Shown one piece after another: positions 29,870 to 39,538 of a DNA stretch of 64,000 nucleotides. The DNA comes from Pseudomonas denitrificans (nom. rej.) (GTDB lineage: Bacteria > Pseudomonadota > Gammaproteobacteria > Pseudomonadales > Pseudomonadaceae). Positions within the stretch are counted from its first letter, which is position 1, and each line of letters begins with the position of its first letter. Under the pieces are notes generated by a model. It had not been told where the DNA came from and did no database searches. It worked only from the letters and a program-made list of their open reading frames with translations. Location: contig NZ_CP043626.1 of the NCBI RefSeq assembly GCF_008807415.1, positions 3,162,001 through 3,226,000 of the forward strand, read 5' to 3'. The position numbers and the translations under genes were made by a program.

Positions 29870-31843
29870 TCAGGCTCCCTGTCCGGCGAGGCCCAGGGCC
29901 TCGCGTACACGCGTTTTCACTTTCAGCCGGTAGCGACGGTCCAGCGCCGCCAGCACACCACCCAGAGCCATCAGCAGGCCGCCAAGCCAGATGAAGCGCA
30001 CGAAGGGTTTGATGTGCACGCGCACGGCCCAGGCGCCGTTGTCCAGCGGCTCACCCAGGGCGACGTAGAGGTCGCGGGTCAGGCTGCCGTGGATGCCGGC
30101 CTCGGTCATCATCGAGTTCTGCACGCTGTACAGGCGCTTCTCGGGGTGCAGCACGGCCACTTCCGAACCCTTGCGGGTCACGCGGATGGTGCCCTTGTCG
30201 GAGGTGAAGTTCGGCCCTTCGAAGTGGTGGGTGCCCTCGAAGCGGAACTGGTAACCGGCCAGCTCCACCGACTCGCCCGGCGCCATGCGCAGGTCGCGCT
30301 GGGCACTGAACTGGCTGGTGAGCACCACGCCGATGGCGCAGATGGCGATACCGAAGTGCGCCAGCTGCATGCCCCAGTAGCTGCGGTTCAGGCCCGCGGC
30401 ACCGGCAATCACGCCCTTGTGACGGACCTTGTCGAAGAAGTCGCGCAGACCGGCCAGCACGACCCAGGCGGCCAGCATGAACACGGTCAGTACTTCCCAG
30501 TGCAGCTCGCCATACAGGAAGCTGCCGACACCGCCCAGCACCACGGTGCCGATCAGCACCGGGGTAAGCATGTTGCGCAGCCAGCGGGTCGGGGTGTCCT
30601 TCCAGCGCACCAGCACGCCAACCGCCAGGGCCAGCATGAGGATGGCAATCAGCGGCACGAACAGCGCGTTGAAGTACGGCGGGCCGACCGACAGCTTGGC
30701 GCCGCTGATGGCGTCGAGCACCAGCGGGTAGAGGGTGCCCAGCAGGATCATCGAGGCGGTAACCACCAGGATCAGGTTGTTCAGCAGCAGCAGGGTTTCG
30801 CGGGACCACAGGGCGAAGCCGACCTGGCTCTTGACCACCGGTGCGCGCAGGGCGAACAGCGTCAGTGAGCCGCCGACCACCACCAGCAGGAAGGCGAGAA
30901 TGAACACGCCGCGCTCGGGGTCCGAGGCAAAGGCGTGCACCGAAGTCAGCACGCCGGAGCGAACCAGGAAGGTGCCCAGCAGGCTCAGCGAGAAGGCCGC
31001 GATCGCCAGCAGCACGGTCCAGCTCTTGAACACACCGCGCTTCTCGGTCACCGCCAGCGAGTGGATCAGCGCGGTGCCCACCAGCCAGGGCATGAAGGAT
31101 GCGTTTTCCACCGGGTCCCAGAACCACCAGCCGCCCCAGCCCAGTTCATAGTAGGCCCACCAGGAGCCGAGCACGATGCCGACGCCGAGGAAGGTCCAGG
31201 CCACCAGGGTCCACGGCCGCGACCAGCGCGCCCAGGCGGCATCGAGACGGCCGCCGAGCAGTGCGGCGATGGCAAAGGCGAAGGCCACCGAGAAGCCCAC
31301 GTAGCCCATGTAGAGCATCGGCGGGTGGAAGATCAGGCCCGGGTCCTGCAGCAGCGGGTTGAGGTCGTTACCGTCGGCCGGCACCTGCGGCAGCAGGCGG
31401 CTGAAGGGGTTGGAGGTGATGATCAGGAAAAGCAGGAAGCCGGTGCTGATCATGCCCATCACGGCCAGCACGCGGGCCAGCATCACTTCCGGCAACTGGC
31501 GGGAGAACACCGACACGGCGAAGGTCCAGCCGCCGAGGATCAGCGCCCAGAGCAGCAGCGAGCCTTCGTGGGCGCCCCACACGGCGCTGAACTTGTAGAA
31601 CCAGGGCAGCGCGCTGTTGGAGTTGCTGGCGACGTAGGCCACCGAGAAATCATCGTGGAGAAAGGCCCAGGTCAGGCAGCCGAAGGAGAACAGCAGGAAG
31701 GCGAACTGCCCCCAGGCTGCCGGGCGCGCCAGGCTCATCCACTGGCGATCGCCGCGCCAGGCACCGACCAGCGGGAAGAACGACATCACCAGCGCCATGC
31801 ACAGCGCGAGGATCAGCGAAAGGTGACCGAGTTCGGGAACCAT
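29870..31843 (-). CDS. ccmF: heme lyase CcmF
   Basis: 657 residues, about 15 membrane spans, with the WWD heme-handling motif GWGGWWFWDPVENASF. It ligates heme to apocytochrome c with CcmH/CcmI. The start at 31843 (MVPELGHLSL) is set by family length and by the ccmE stop one base upstream; the longer frame runs into ccmE. Confidence 0.96.
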   Translation of the reverse strand: MVPELGHLSLILALCMALVMSFFPLVGAWRGDRQWMSLARPAAWGQFAFLLFSFGCLTWAFLHDDFSVAYVASNSNSALPWFYKFSAVWGAHEGSLLLWALILGGWTFAVSVFSRQLPEVMLARVLAVMGMISTGFLLFLIITSNPFSRLLPQVPADGNDLNPLLQDPGLIFHPPMLYMGYVGFSVAFAFAIAALLGGRLDAAWARWSRPWTLVAWTFLGVGIVLGSWWAYYELGWGGWWFWDPVENASFMPWLVGTALIHSLAVTEKRGVFKSWTVLLAIAAFSLSLLGTFLVRSGVLTSVHAFASDPERGVFILAFLLVVVGGSLTLFALRAPVVKSQVGFALWSRETLLLLNNLILVVTASMILLGTLYPLVLDAISGAKLSVGPPYFNALFVPLIAILMLALAVGVLVRWKDTPTRWLRNMLTPVLIGTVVLGGVGSFLYGELHWEVLTVFMLAAWVVLAGLRDFFDKVRHKGVIAGAAGLNRSYWGMQLAHFGIAICAIGVVLTSQFSAQRDLRMAPGESVELAGYQFRFEGTHHFEGPNFTSDKGTIRVTRKGSEVAVLHPEKRLYSVQNSMMTEAGIHGSLTRDLYVALGEPLDNGAWAVRVHIKPFVRFIWLGGLLMALGGVLAALDRRYRLKVKTRVREALGLAGQGA

Positions 31844-31844
31844 G

Positions 31845-32330
31845 TCAGTTGCTCCCCTGTTGCGGCGCGGCGTTGCCGCTCTGGCTGGCTTCGTAGTGCT
31901 CCAGCTTGCCGCTGTCCTTGAGCGCCTTGGTGACTTCCGGCGGCATGTACTTCTCGTCGTGCTTGGCCAGGACTTCATCGGCGGTCAGCACGCCGGCTTC
32001 GTTGATCTTGCCCAGGGCGACGATGCCCTGTCCTTCGCGGAACAGGTCCGGGAGGATGCCGCGGTATTTCACCGTCACTTCCTTGGCGAAGTCGGTGACC
32101 ACGAACTCCACGTCCAGCGAATCCGCCGAACGTTTGAGCGAGCCCTTCTCCACCATGCCGCCGGCGCGGATACGCGTGTCGTGCGGAGCTTCGCCGTTGG
32201 CGATCTGGGTCGGGGTGTAGAACAGGTTGATGTTTTCCTGCAGGGCCGACAGCGCCAGGCTGACGGCGACGCCAACGCCGGCGACGATGGCGAGGACGAT
32301 GTACAGACGCTTCTTGCGGACCGGATTCAC
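31845..32330 (-). CDS. ccmE: heme chaperone CcmE
   Basis: 161 residues: N-terminal membrane anchor ([18 protein letters not shown]), OB-fold domain with heme-binding motif [12 protein letters not shown] (covalent His, then Tyr four residues on). The start is GTG 32330: the ccmD stop overlaps it as GTGA, which supports it over longer frames. Confidence 0.94.
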   Translation of the reverse strand: MNPVRKKRLYIVLAIVAGVGVAVSLALSALQENINLFYTPTQIANGEAPHDTRIRAGGMVEKGSLKRSADSLDVEFVVTDFAKEVTVKYRGILPDLFREGQGIVALGKINEAGVLTADEVLAKHDEKYMPPEVTKALKDSGKLEHYEASQSGNAAPQQGSN

Positions 32331-32503
32331 TTGCTGGCCTCCCGGCGCAGACGACGCGCCTCTTCTTGCAGGTAACGCCGGCGCGCCACGATCGGCGAGA
32401 CGACGTTGATCGCCAGGACCACCAGGCAGATGGCGTAGGCGGACCACACGTAAGGGCCATGGTGACCCATGGCGAGGAAATCGGAAAAGGACTCGAAACT
32501 CAT
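32327..32503 (-). CDS. ccmD: heme exporter protein CcmD
   Basis: 58 residues with one membrane span ([18 protein letters not shown]) and a basic C-terminal tail ([17 protein letters not shown]), the usual CcmD form. It helps release holo-CcmE from CcmABC. It overlaps ccmC upstream by ATGA and ccmE downstream by GTGA. Confidence 0.92.
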   Translation of the reverse strand: MSFESFSDFLAMGHHGPYVWSAYAICLVVLAINVVSPIVARRRYLQEEARRLRREASK

Positions 32504-33246
32504 AGCGCGCGCTCCACCTCGGCCTTGACCCAGCTCGCGCGGGCTTCGCGCTTGAGCACTTCCAGGCGCATGCGCATCATCAGCACCACGGCGAAGAAGC
32601 AGTAGAAGCCGGCGACCATCATCAGCAGCGGAATCCACATCTCCGGCGGCATCGGCGGCTTTTCAGTCAGGGTGAAGGTGGCCGGCTGGTGCAGGGTGTT
32701 CCACCAGTCCACCGAGTACTTGATGATCGGGATGTTCACCACGCCGACGATGGCCAGTACGGCACAGGCCTTGGCCGCGCTGTCACGGTTGGTGATGGCC
32801 TGGCCCAGGGCGATGATGCCGAAATAGAGGAACAGCAGGATCAGCATCGAGGTCAGGCGCGCGTCCCAGACCCACCAGGCGCCCCAGGTCGGCTTGCCCC
32901 AGATGGCACCGGTGACCAGCGCGACGAAGGTCATCCAGGCGCCAATCGGCGCGGCGCACTGCACGGCGACGTCGGCGATCTTCATCTTCCAGATCAGCCC
33001 GACCGCGCCGGCCACGGCCAGCATCACGTAGCAGGACTGGGCGAGGAACGCCGCCGGCACGTGGATATAGATGATGCGGAAGCTGTTGCCCTGCTGGTAA
33101 TCCGGCGGCGCGAAGGCCAGGCCCCAGACGGTGCCGGCAACCATCAGCAGGATCGCGGCGACCGCGAACCAGGGCATCCAGCGTCCGCTGATCTCGTAGA
33201 ACCACTTGGGCGAGCCAAGCTTGTGAAACCAAGTCCAGTTCATCAT
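32500..33246 (-). CDS. ccmC: heme exporter / heme-handling protein CcmC
   Basis: 248 residues, six spans, WWD-type motif [14 protein letters not shown] between spans. CcmC attaches heme to CcmE. It begins 65 bases after ccmB and overlaps ccmD. Confidence 0.95.
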   Translation of the reverse strand: MMNWTWFHKLGSPKWFYEISGRWMPWFAVAAILLMVAGTVWGLAFAPPDYQQGNSFRIIYIHVPAAFLAQSCYVMLAVAGAVGLIWKMKIADVAVQCAAPIGAWMTFVALVTGAIWGKPTWGAWWVWDARLTSMLILLFLYFGIIALGQAITNRDSAAKACAVLAIVGVVNIPIIKYSVDWWNTLHQPATFTLTEKPPMPPEMWIPLLMMVAGFYCFFAVVLMMRMRLEVLKREARASWVKAEVERAL

Positions 33247-33311
33247 CAGGCTCTGTAATTCAAAGCTCTAGTCTGCCGCCGGTGCCGCTTCCCAGCCCGG
33301 CGATCGTTCGT

Positions 33312-33983
33312 TCACTCGCCGACGCTGATCTTCAGCCCGGCGGCGATGGCAAATGGCGTCAGCGTCAATGCTAACGCCGTCAGGCTGGCCAGCCACAGCA
33401 GGTGCCCGGCGGTGGGCAGCCCCTGCAGCGACGCCTGCAGCGCTCCGCTGCCCAGGATCAGCACCGGAATGTAAAGCGGCAGGATCAGCAGGGCCAGCAA
33501 CAGGCCGCCGCGCTTGAGACCCACGGTGAGCGCCGCGCCCACGGCGCCCAGCAGGCTCAGGATCGGTGTCCCCAGCAGCAGCGACAGCAGCAGGTCCGGC
33601 AGGCAGCGCGCCGGCAGGCCCAGCATCAGGGCGAACAGCGGCGACAGCAGCACCAGGGCCAGCCCTGAAACCAGCCAGTGTGCCAGCACTTTGGCCAGGA
33701 CCAGTAGTGGCAGGGGGTGCGGCGAAAGGACCCACTGTTCCAAAGAACCATCTTCGAAATCGCTGCGGAACAGGCCGTCCAGCGACAGCAGCACCGCCAG
33801 CAATGCCGCGACCCAGACCAGCCCCGGCGAGAGGTTCTTGAGCATTTCCGATTCGGGGCCGACCGCCAGCGGGAACAGCGCGATGACGATGGCGAAGAAC
33901 ACCAAAGGATTAGCCAGCTCCGCCGGACGACGGAACAGCAGGCGCGCTTCGCGGGCGAGCAACAGGGTGAAGACGTTGCTCAT
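33312..33983 (-). CDS. ccmB: heme exporter permease CcmB
   Basis: 223 residues, six spans, start [20 protein letters not shown] and the conserved [13 protein letters not shown] loop. It is the membrane subunit of the CcmAB transporter that releases holo-CcmE. Its ATG overlaps the ccmA stop. Confidence 0.95.
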   Translation of the reverse strand: MSNVFTLLLAREARLLFRRPAELANPLVFFAIVIALFPLAVGPESEMLKNLSPGLVWVAALLAVLLSLDGLFRSDFEDGSLEQWVLSPHPLPLLVLAKVLAHWLVSGLALVLLSPLFALMLGLPARCLPDLLLSLLLGTPILSLLGAVGAALTVGLKRGGLLLALLILPLYIPVLILGSGALQASLQGLPTAGHLLWLASLTALALTLTPFAIAAGLKISVGE

Positions 33984-34636
33984 CGCGCCGCAACCTCCCG
34001 TGCGTGCTGGCCCAGATCGAGGGCGCGGTAGCCTTGCGGCATGCGCTCCAGGCTGTGGTGGGTGGTCAGCACAACCAGTCCACCGCGCTCGCAATGGCCG
34101 GCCAGGTGTTCTTCCAGCTGCGCCACGCCCTGCTTGTCCAGGGCGGTGAAGGGTTCATCGAGGATCCACAGCGGCGGCGCGTCCAGATACAGGCGCGCCA
34201 GGGCCACGCGACGCTGCTGGCCGGCGGACAGGGTATGGCAGGGAACGTCCTCGAAGCCGCGCAGGCCGACGGCCTCCAGCGCCCGCCAGATGGCATCGCG
34301 GTTGGCCGGCTGGTGCAGGGCACAGAGCCAGGCGAGGTTCTCTTCGGCGGTGAGCAGGCCCTTGATACCGGCCGCGTGGCCGATCCACAGCAGCTGACGG
34401 GCCAGTTCATGGCGTTGTTCGGTCAGCGGCTTGCCGTTGAGCAGCACATCACCGGCGGTAGGCTGCATCAACCCGCTGAGCAGGCGCAGCAGGCTGGTCT
34501 TGCCGCTACCGTTGGGGCCGACGATCTGTAGCATTTCGCCCGCGCCCAGTCGCAGATCGAGACGCTCGAACAGCATGCGCCAGTCCCGCTCGCAAGCGAG
34601 CGCCACGGTTTCGAGGAGGGGATGGGTCAAGGGCAT
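33980..34636 (-). CDS. ccmA: heme exporter ATPase CcmA
   Basis: 218 residues: Walker [10 protein letters not shown], signature [15 protein letters not shown], Walker [13 protein letters not shown]-loop LTTHHS. First gene of the ccm operon. I choose ATG 34636; a TTG two codons earlier is an alternative. The promoter should lie in 34637-34842, which I cannot define. Confidence 0.94.
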   Translation of the reverse strand: MPLTHPLLETVALACERDWRMLFERLDLRLGAGEMLQIVGPNGSGKTSLLRLLSGLMQPTAGDVLLNGKPLTEQRHELARQLLWIGHAAGIKGLLTAEENLAWLCALHQPANRDAIWRALEAVGLRGFEDVPCHTLSAGQQRRVALARLYLDAPPLWILDEPFTALDKQGVAQLEEHLAGHCERGGLVVLTTHHSLERMPQGYRALDLGQHAREVAAR

Positions 34637-34842
34637 CGGCAACCGTCGGGCAGAAAACAGTCAGTAGTGCAAAAACGCGGCCATACCACGCGGGCCGCCA
34701 AGCACGGCCTCGGGCGGCGCATTATACACAGCGGTTCCTACACCCGACGTCAGGTTTTTCGACAGGGTGTAACGTCAAATCAGCGCACCTTGAGCTGCGT
34801 CCATGCGCAACCACCGCCCTGCCCTCCGGCCGCCGGACGGTC

Positions 34843-34869
34843 TAAAGTGCGCGCAATGGCCGCCGATAC
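34843..34869 (+). promoter_or_regulatory. sigma-28 (FliA) type promoter before the FliK-like gene
   Basis: TAAA-N15-GCCGATAC matches the flagellar sigma-28 consensus TAAA-N15-GCCGATAA with exact spacing and one mismatch in the -10. It ends 39 bases before the ATG at 34908. Confidence 0.7.
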
Positions 34870-34907
34870 ACTGGGCGCAACCCCGTCACGCCGCCTGCAG
34901 GTCCCCG

Positions 34908-36527
34908 ATGCCGAGTGAAATTGGCGCTTCCCGTCCGCTACCGCCTACCCCGCCGCTGCGCAGCACGCAAAGCGCGGCCGAGCTGACGCTCAAGCTCGCG
35001 CAGAGTCTCGGCGATCTGCTGCCGCCGGGAGACAAGGCCCACGCAGAAGTACTGGCAGTGCGCGACGGACAGGTGAATTTTCAGCTGCTGCTGCGCCTGA
35101 CCATGGCCAGCGGGCAGCAGGCGCTGGTGGTGGCGGAGAGCCCTCAGGCGCTGCCCAAGGGCAGCACCCTGCAACTGTCGACGCTGAACCAGACCAGCCT
35201 CGCCGCCACCCTGCTGACGCAACCGAGCCTCGGCTCGCTTGGCCCCCTCGGCATGAGTGGCACCAACCAGGCGCCACTGGGTAGCCTCGACCTCGACGTG
35301 CTGCCCGTGGGCACCCTGATCCAGGGCAAGGTGGACGCCAGCCAGTTGATCGCCCTCGGCAAGGCCGAGCAGGTGGTCTACAAGGTGCTGGTGACGTTGC
35401 TCAATACGCCGCTGGCCGGGCGCCAGCTGAGCATCGAATCGCCCAACCCGCTCCCCCTCAACAGCCTGCTCAGCGCCCGCGTGCAGGACCAGCAGGCCCT
35501 GCAGTTCCTGCCGATGAACGCCCGCATGGACCAGCTCGACCTGAGCCTGCAGCTCGGCGCCCAGCAGAACCGCCAGGGCCCGCTGGATAATCTGTTCAAA
35601 GCGCTGCAGGGTAGCGGCAGCAACCCGAACCTGAGCCCGGAGCTGCGCCAGTCGGTGGACAAGCTGCTCGGCGCCCTGCCGGACATCCGCCAGCTCAGTG
35701 ATGCCAAGGGTGTCGCCCAGGCCTTCCAGCAAAGCGGCGCGTTCCTCGAAGGGCAGTTGCTGCGCGGCGTAGAGGGTTTGCCCCAGGACCTCAAGGCCAA
35801 CCTGCTGCGGCTGATTGCCCAGATACTGCCAACCGTCCAGGGCGGTACGGCGGCCGCGGTGCTGGGCAACCTGCCGGGCAGTGCCCTGGCCGGTGCCAAC
35901 AATCTGGCACAGGCCATGCCGGCGTTCGTCCGCAATGCGCTGGGCGTGATCGGCCAGACCAGTGGGCGCACACCGCCACCGGTCAGCTTCCCGCTCCCCA
36001 GCCGGCTGGCCAATGAACTGGAAGAAGAAGGCGACCTCGAGTCGCTGCTCAAGCTGGCCGCCGCCGCGGTCTCCCGCCTGCAGACCCACCAGCTGGGCAG
36101 CCTGGCGCAGAGCGATGTGCTGCCCGACGGCACGGTATTGAACACCTGGCAGCTGGAGATTCCCCTGCGCCATCAACAGCAGATGGTGCCGATCCAGGTG
36201 CGTATCCAGCAGGAAGAAAAAGACAGCCCGGCGAGCGAGCGCGAGCAGCAGCCGCGGGAAATGCTCTGGCGCGTCGATCTGGCCTTCGACCTGGACAGCC
36301 TCGGCCCGCTGCAGGTCCAGGCCACCCTGGCCCACGGCAGCATCGGCACCCAGCTGTGGGCCGAGCGCGCCGCCACCGCCAGCCTGATCGATGGCGAACT
36401 GGGCACCCTGCGCCAGCGCCTGAACGACGCCGGACTCAGTGTGGGCGAGCTCAGTTGCCGCCAGGGCAAGCCGCCCCAGGGCGCGCGCACGGCGGTGGAA
36501 CAACGCTGGGTGGACGAGACTGCATGA
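34908..36527 (+). CDS. FliK-like protein with hook-length-control C-terminal domain
   Basis: 539 residues. N-terminal two-thirds are Leu/Gln/Ser-rich and poorly ordered looking; the C-terminal region (about 395-520, VDLAFDLDSLGPLQVQATL and LRQRLNDAGLSVGELSC) has the flagellar hook-length-control fold shared with FliK. A second, canonical fliK lies at 60238. FliK C-termini touch the FlhB cytoplasmic domain, and the next gene encodes just such a domain, overlapping by ATGA. AGG before ATG 34908 and an upstream sigma-28-type promoter support this start. Confidence 0.85.
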   Translation: MPSEIGASRPLPPTPPLRSTQSAAELTLKLAQSLGDLLPPGDKAHAEVLAVRDGQVNFQLLLRLTMASGQQALVVAESPQALPKGSTLQLSTLNQTSLAATLLTQPSLGSLGPLGMSGTNQAPLGSLDLDVLPVGTLIQGKVDASQLIALGKAEQVVYKVLVTLLNTPLAGRQLSIESPNPLPLNSLLSARVQDQQALQFLPMNARMDQLDLSLQLGAQQNRQGPLDNLFKALQGSGSNPNLSPELRQSVDKLLGALPDIRQLSDAKGVAQAFQQSGAFLEGQLLRGVEGLPQDLKANLLRLIAQILPTVQGGTAAAVLGNLPGSALAGANNLAQAMPAFVRNALGVIGQTSGRTPPPVSFPLPSRLANELEEEGDLESLLKLAAAAVSRLQTHQLGSLAQSDVLPDGTVLNTWQLEIPLRHQQQMVPIQVRIQQEEKDSPASEREQQPREMLWRVDLAFDLDSLGPLQVQATLAHGSIGTQLWAERAATASLIDGELGTLRQRLNDAGLSVGELSCRQGKPPQGARTAVEQRWVDETA

Positions 36528-36865
36528 AGAAATCCAGGAAAGCGCCGCGCCAGGCCATTGCCCTCAACTATGACGGGCAGAGCGCACCGACGCTCACCGC
36601 CAAGGGCGACGATGAACTGGCGGAGACCATCCTCGCCATCGCCCGCCACCACGAGGTGCCGATCTACGAGAACGGCGAGCTGGTGCGTTTGCTGGCGCGC
36701 CTGGAGCTGGGCGATGCGATTCCCGAGGCGCTGTACCGTACCATCGCCGAGATCATCGCCTTCGCCTGGTACCTCAAGGGCAAGAGCCCGCTTAACGATA
36801 AGCCAGGGGCGCCGCCGGACGCGATGCCGCTGTTGCTGGAAGGGCCGGACTCTCGTCGCCGGTGA
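36524..36865 (+). CDS. FlhB C-terminal-domain homologue (FlhX/FhlB type)
   Basis: 113 residues, no membrane spans. Residues about 10-95 follow the cytoplasmic domain of FlhB after its cleavage site: AIALNYDGQSAPTLTAKGDDELA aligns with VALKYD...APRLLAKGNDFMA of FlhB here (54204-55343), and the C-terminal helices also match. The NPTH autocleavage motif is absent. In Helicobacter such proteins can substitute for the FlhB C-terminal fragment. Coupled translationally to the FliK-like gene. Confidence 0.88.
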   Translation: MKKSRKAPRQAIALNYDGQSAPTLTAKGDDELAETILAIARHHEVPIYENGELVRLLARLELGDAIPEALYRTIAEIIAFAWYLKGKSPLNDKPGAPPDAMPLLLEGPDSRRR

Positions 36866-36871
36866 GCCTGC

Positions 36872-37369
36872 TCAGCCGCGGCACTCGCAGCCGCTGCGGG
36901 CAGGAGGGAGGTCGCCGGCCGGGGCGAAGTCACTGAACTCGCGCACCGACTTGCGGATCGGCTGCTCGTCCTCGCTGTGGTAGAGCACCATGCTGCTGGT
37001 CACCTCGCGCAACTGCGCCAGGGAAAGCGGCTTGTCCAGCACATCCAGCAGCGGCACACGGTTGGTCCAGGCCCACTGCATCAGGCCGCGCCGCTCCTCC
37101 GCGCTGTAGTTCCCCACCAGCAGGAACTGGCGGAAGGTGTTGCTCTGGCTCAGCGCCTTCAGGCTCATCAGTTCGTTGGGACCGGGGCGGAAATCGTCGT
37201 GGATGAACAGGCTGTAGCGCTGGCGGCCCGAAAGCGCCTTGCGCACTTCATCCAGGTTCAGGCAGAGGCTCAGGTGGTAGAACTCCAGGCGATTGAGCAG
37301 CACGCTGTAGTTCAGTAGCCGGCCGGGGTGCGAGCACAGCACCATGGCCCGACGGGAAATGGTCGCCAT
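36872..37369 (-). CDS. degenerate receiver-like protein, unknown function
   Basis: 165 residues. The outline is that of a response-regulator receiver: beta-strand AMVLCSHP, strand LFIHDDFRPG at the phosphoacceptor position, and DVLDKPLSLAQLREV with the conserved Lys-Pro. The early acidic pair is missing (SHP), so it is probably a pseudo-receiver. A Cys-rich tail (GCECRG) ends it. It converges on flhX (six bases) and lies at the end of the chemotaxis run, but is separated from cheW genes by about 150 bases. Confidence 0.65.
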   Translation of the reverse strand: MATISRRAMVLCSHPGRLLNYSVLLNRLEFYHLSLCLNLDEVRKALSGRQRYSLFIHDDFRPGPNELMSLKALSQSNTFRQFLLVGNYSAEERRGLMQWAWTNRVPLLDVLDKPLSLAQLREVTSSMVLYHSEDEQPIRKSVREFSDFAPAGDLPPARSGCECRG

Positions 37370-37520
37370 ATCGATGGCCTCGGAAAAATTTTGACGAGGC
37401 CAATTTAGCGACGTATTGCCGCGATTCTTATCAGACGAGTCCTAATTGCCTGTAGTGAAACTCCTACAAGCCAGGAATCCCGACAGGCGGCTGGGGCTCG
37501 AAAAAGGCGGCGGCGCGGGC

Positions 37521-37928
37521 TCAGTCCCGCGCCTTGCCCTGATGCAGGCGGGCGACCAGTTCGGCTTCGGCCTGGGACAGGCCGCAGCTCTGGGTCAGGT
37601 CTTCGGGGCTGGCGCCCATGCCAACCAGACGTGCCGCCTGGCTGAAGGAGAGGCTGGTGGGGTCGCGCTGCTCGATGCGCACCAGGCGCTCGGGCAGCGG
37701 CGCGACCTGCTTGTTCAGCTCGCGCAGCTCCTCGCCCATGCGGATATTGATCTGCTGGTACGACTCGATGCGCTTGCCCTGTTCCTTCAGGCGCTGCTCG
37801 AACACCGCCAGCTGTTTGGCCAGCTGCACCGCCTGGGCTTCCTGGGCACGCTGTCGGCCGGACAGCCAGACGCAGGCCATCGCCAGGCCCGCGCAGGCGA
37901 TACCGAGCACCACCAGAGCGATCAGCAC
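37521..37928 (-). CDS. DUF2802 single-span protein next to cheW
   Basis: 135 residues: N-terminal membrane anchor (VVLGIACAGLAMACVWL), coiled-coil (about 27-80, LAVFEQRLKEQGKRIESYQQ) and a C-terminal helical domain with SFSQAARLVGMGASPEDL, which I recall as DUF2802. Start is GTG 37928. It follows cheW by one base, so it is in the same transcript; a role at the polar chemosensory/flagellar site is inference. Confidence 0.8.
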   Translation of the reverse strand: MLIALVVLGIACAGLAMACVWLSGRQRAQEAQAVQLAKQLAVFEQRLKEQGKRIESYQQINIRMGEELRELNKQVAPLPERLVRIEQRDPTSLSFSQAARLVGMGASPEDLTQSCGLSQAEAELVARLHQGKARD

Positions 37929-37929
37929 C

Positions 37930-38409
37930 TCAGATGCTCTCCAGCTCCGACCACTCTTCCTCGGTCATCATCTTGTCCAGCTCTACCAGGATCAGCAGCT
38001 CGCCGTTCTTGTTGCAGACGCCCTGGATGAACTTGGCCGATTCCTCGTTACCGACGTTCGGCGCAGTCTCGATCTCGGACTGGCGCAGGTAGACGACCTC
38101 GGCGACGCTGTCGACCAGGATGCCCACTACCTGCTTGTCGGCTTCGATGATGACGATGCGGGTGTTGTCCGAGACCGGCGCCGGGTCCAGGCCGAAGCGC
38201 TGGCGGGTGTCGATCACGGTGACCACGTTGCCGCGCAGGTTGATGATGCCCAGCACGTAGCTCGGGGCACCGGGGACCGGCGCGATCTCGGTGTAGCGCA
38301 GCACTTCCTGGACCTGCATCACGTTGATGCCGTAGGTCTCGTTGTCCAGGCGGAAGGTGACCCACTGCAGAATCGGATCTTCGGCACCTTGCGCTGACGT
38401 TTTCTTCAT
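37930..38409 (-). CDS. cheW: chemotaxis coupling protein CheW
   Basis: 159 residues, one CheW domain (about 18-155): LDNETYGINVMQVQEVL, YVLGIINLRGNVVTVIDTR and the C-terminal VDSVAEVVYL strand. It links CheA to receptors. A perfect hairpin lies 21 bases upstream of the start. Confidence 0.95.
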   Translation of the reverse strand: MKKTSAQGAEDPILQWVTFRLDNETYGINVMQVQEVLRYTEIAPVPGAPSYVLGIINLRGNVVTVIDTRQRFGLDPAPVSDNTRIVIIEADKQVVGILVDSVAEVVYLRQSEIETAPNVGNEESAKFIQGVCNKNGELLILVELDKMMTEEEWSELESI

Positions 38410-38430
38410 ATCCCCTCGCCTCTTCTGGTT

Positions 38431-38450
38431 CCACGCCGCCTGCGGCGTGG
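38431..38450. repeat. perfect 9-bp hairpin between the two cheW-type genes
   Basis: CCACGCCGC-CT-GCGGCGTGG forms a tight stem. No T tract follows, so attenuation or RNA processing is more likely than termination. Confidence 0.55.
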
Positions 38451-38482
38451 AGGTTGTCTTTCAAATCCGCTTGCGCGCAGCC

Positions 38483-39441
38483 TCAGGGCTGCAGGCGCTT
38501 GGTGGCGCCGCTGGCGATCAGTTCGGCCAGGGCCGAGACGTCGAGCAGCGCGCACATCTGGTCGATCACCGTGCCAGCCAGCCACGGGCGTTGCTGGCGC
38601 TGGCTGCGCCACTTCACCTCGGACGGGTCCAGGCGCACCGAGCGGCTGACCTGATGCACGGCCAGCCCCACTCGTAGCCCTGCACGGAAATCACGTACTG
38701 CAGCCCCTCACGGTAGTCGTCGCGGTAACGCTCGGGCATCACCCAGCGTGCAGTGTCGAGTACCTTCAGGTTGCCGTTCTGGCCCGGCAGGATGCCGAGG
38801 AACCAGTCGGGCTGGCCGAACAGCGGGGTCAGGTCGTGCCCCGCCAGTGGATAAATGGAGCCCAGGCAAACCAGCGGCACCGCCAGGGTCAGCCCGGCGA
38901 CGTCGAACAGCAGGCACTCGAACGGCTCGGCGGCCCACACCGGGCGACCGTCGTCGAGCAGCTTCAGCGGCGCGGCGGGCATCTCGGCGCTGCCGGGCTG
39001 GTGCAGGTCGATGACCTGGGCCAGTTGCGCCGGCGGCTCATCCGCGGCGGGAGCGTCGGCAACGGGCGCTTCGATGACCGGTGCTACGGGCTCGGGCAGG
39101 CACAGCTCAGCCACCGTAGCCTGGGCAACTGGCGCGCGGGTGGCCACGCTCAGGCGGGCATCACGGACCTGCTCTTCGAGCACGGCCGCTTCGAACTCAT
39201 CGAGGCTGACGCTGGTTTCCGGCGCCTGCAGCACCGCAGCCTGGGGTTCGGCGACCAGCGGCGCGACCGGCTCGCTGATGACCAGCGCCACCGGGGCGAG
39301 CGGAGTCGGAACACTGGGTGCAACAACAGGCTGCGCCACCGGTTCCGGGGCGAAGTCTTCGAAAGTGGCCTCCTGCAGCAGCGCGTCCAGGTAGGACTGC
39401 AGCGCGAGCTGGGGGCGAGTGGCGGTAGCGGAACGACTCAT
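38483..39441 (-). pseudogene. CheW-domain protein with long N-terminal linker, frameshifted
   Basis: From 39441 the frame gives about 255 residues: an Ala/Val/Pro/Glu-rich linker (about 20-150) then a CheW domain (from FECLLFDVAGLTLAVPL). At 38664-38669 the frame breaks after QGYEWG; adding one C to the CCCC run gives EWGLAVHQVSRSVRL and runs to the stop at 38483. With that base the protein is 319 residues. P. aeruginosa has such a CheW-like gene (PA1463) between parA and cheW, and it is intact there. Either sequencing error or a real lesion that removes the last CheW strands. Confidence 0.85.
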
Positions 39442-39538
39442 GATGGATAACCGCGCAAGGTGACTGTCCAGCCTATCGGCAGCGGACGCGCCGCTCTTGA
39501 GCGCATCCGTCGGATTCTTTTGTTCAGGCCTGCCATCT

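Noticed and set aside
31844..31978. Longer N terminus of ccmF into ccmE
   Set aside because: It would overlap ccmE for over 130 bases; the family start is at 31843.
34856..34918. Short 20-codon frame before the FliK-like gene
   Set aside because: It lies inside and just after the sigma-28-type promoter, no ribosome-binding site, and ends at once.
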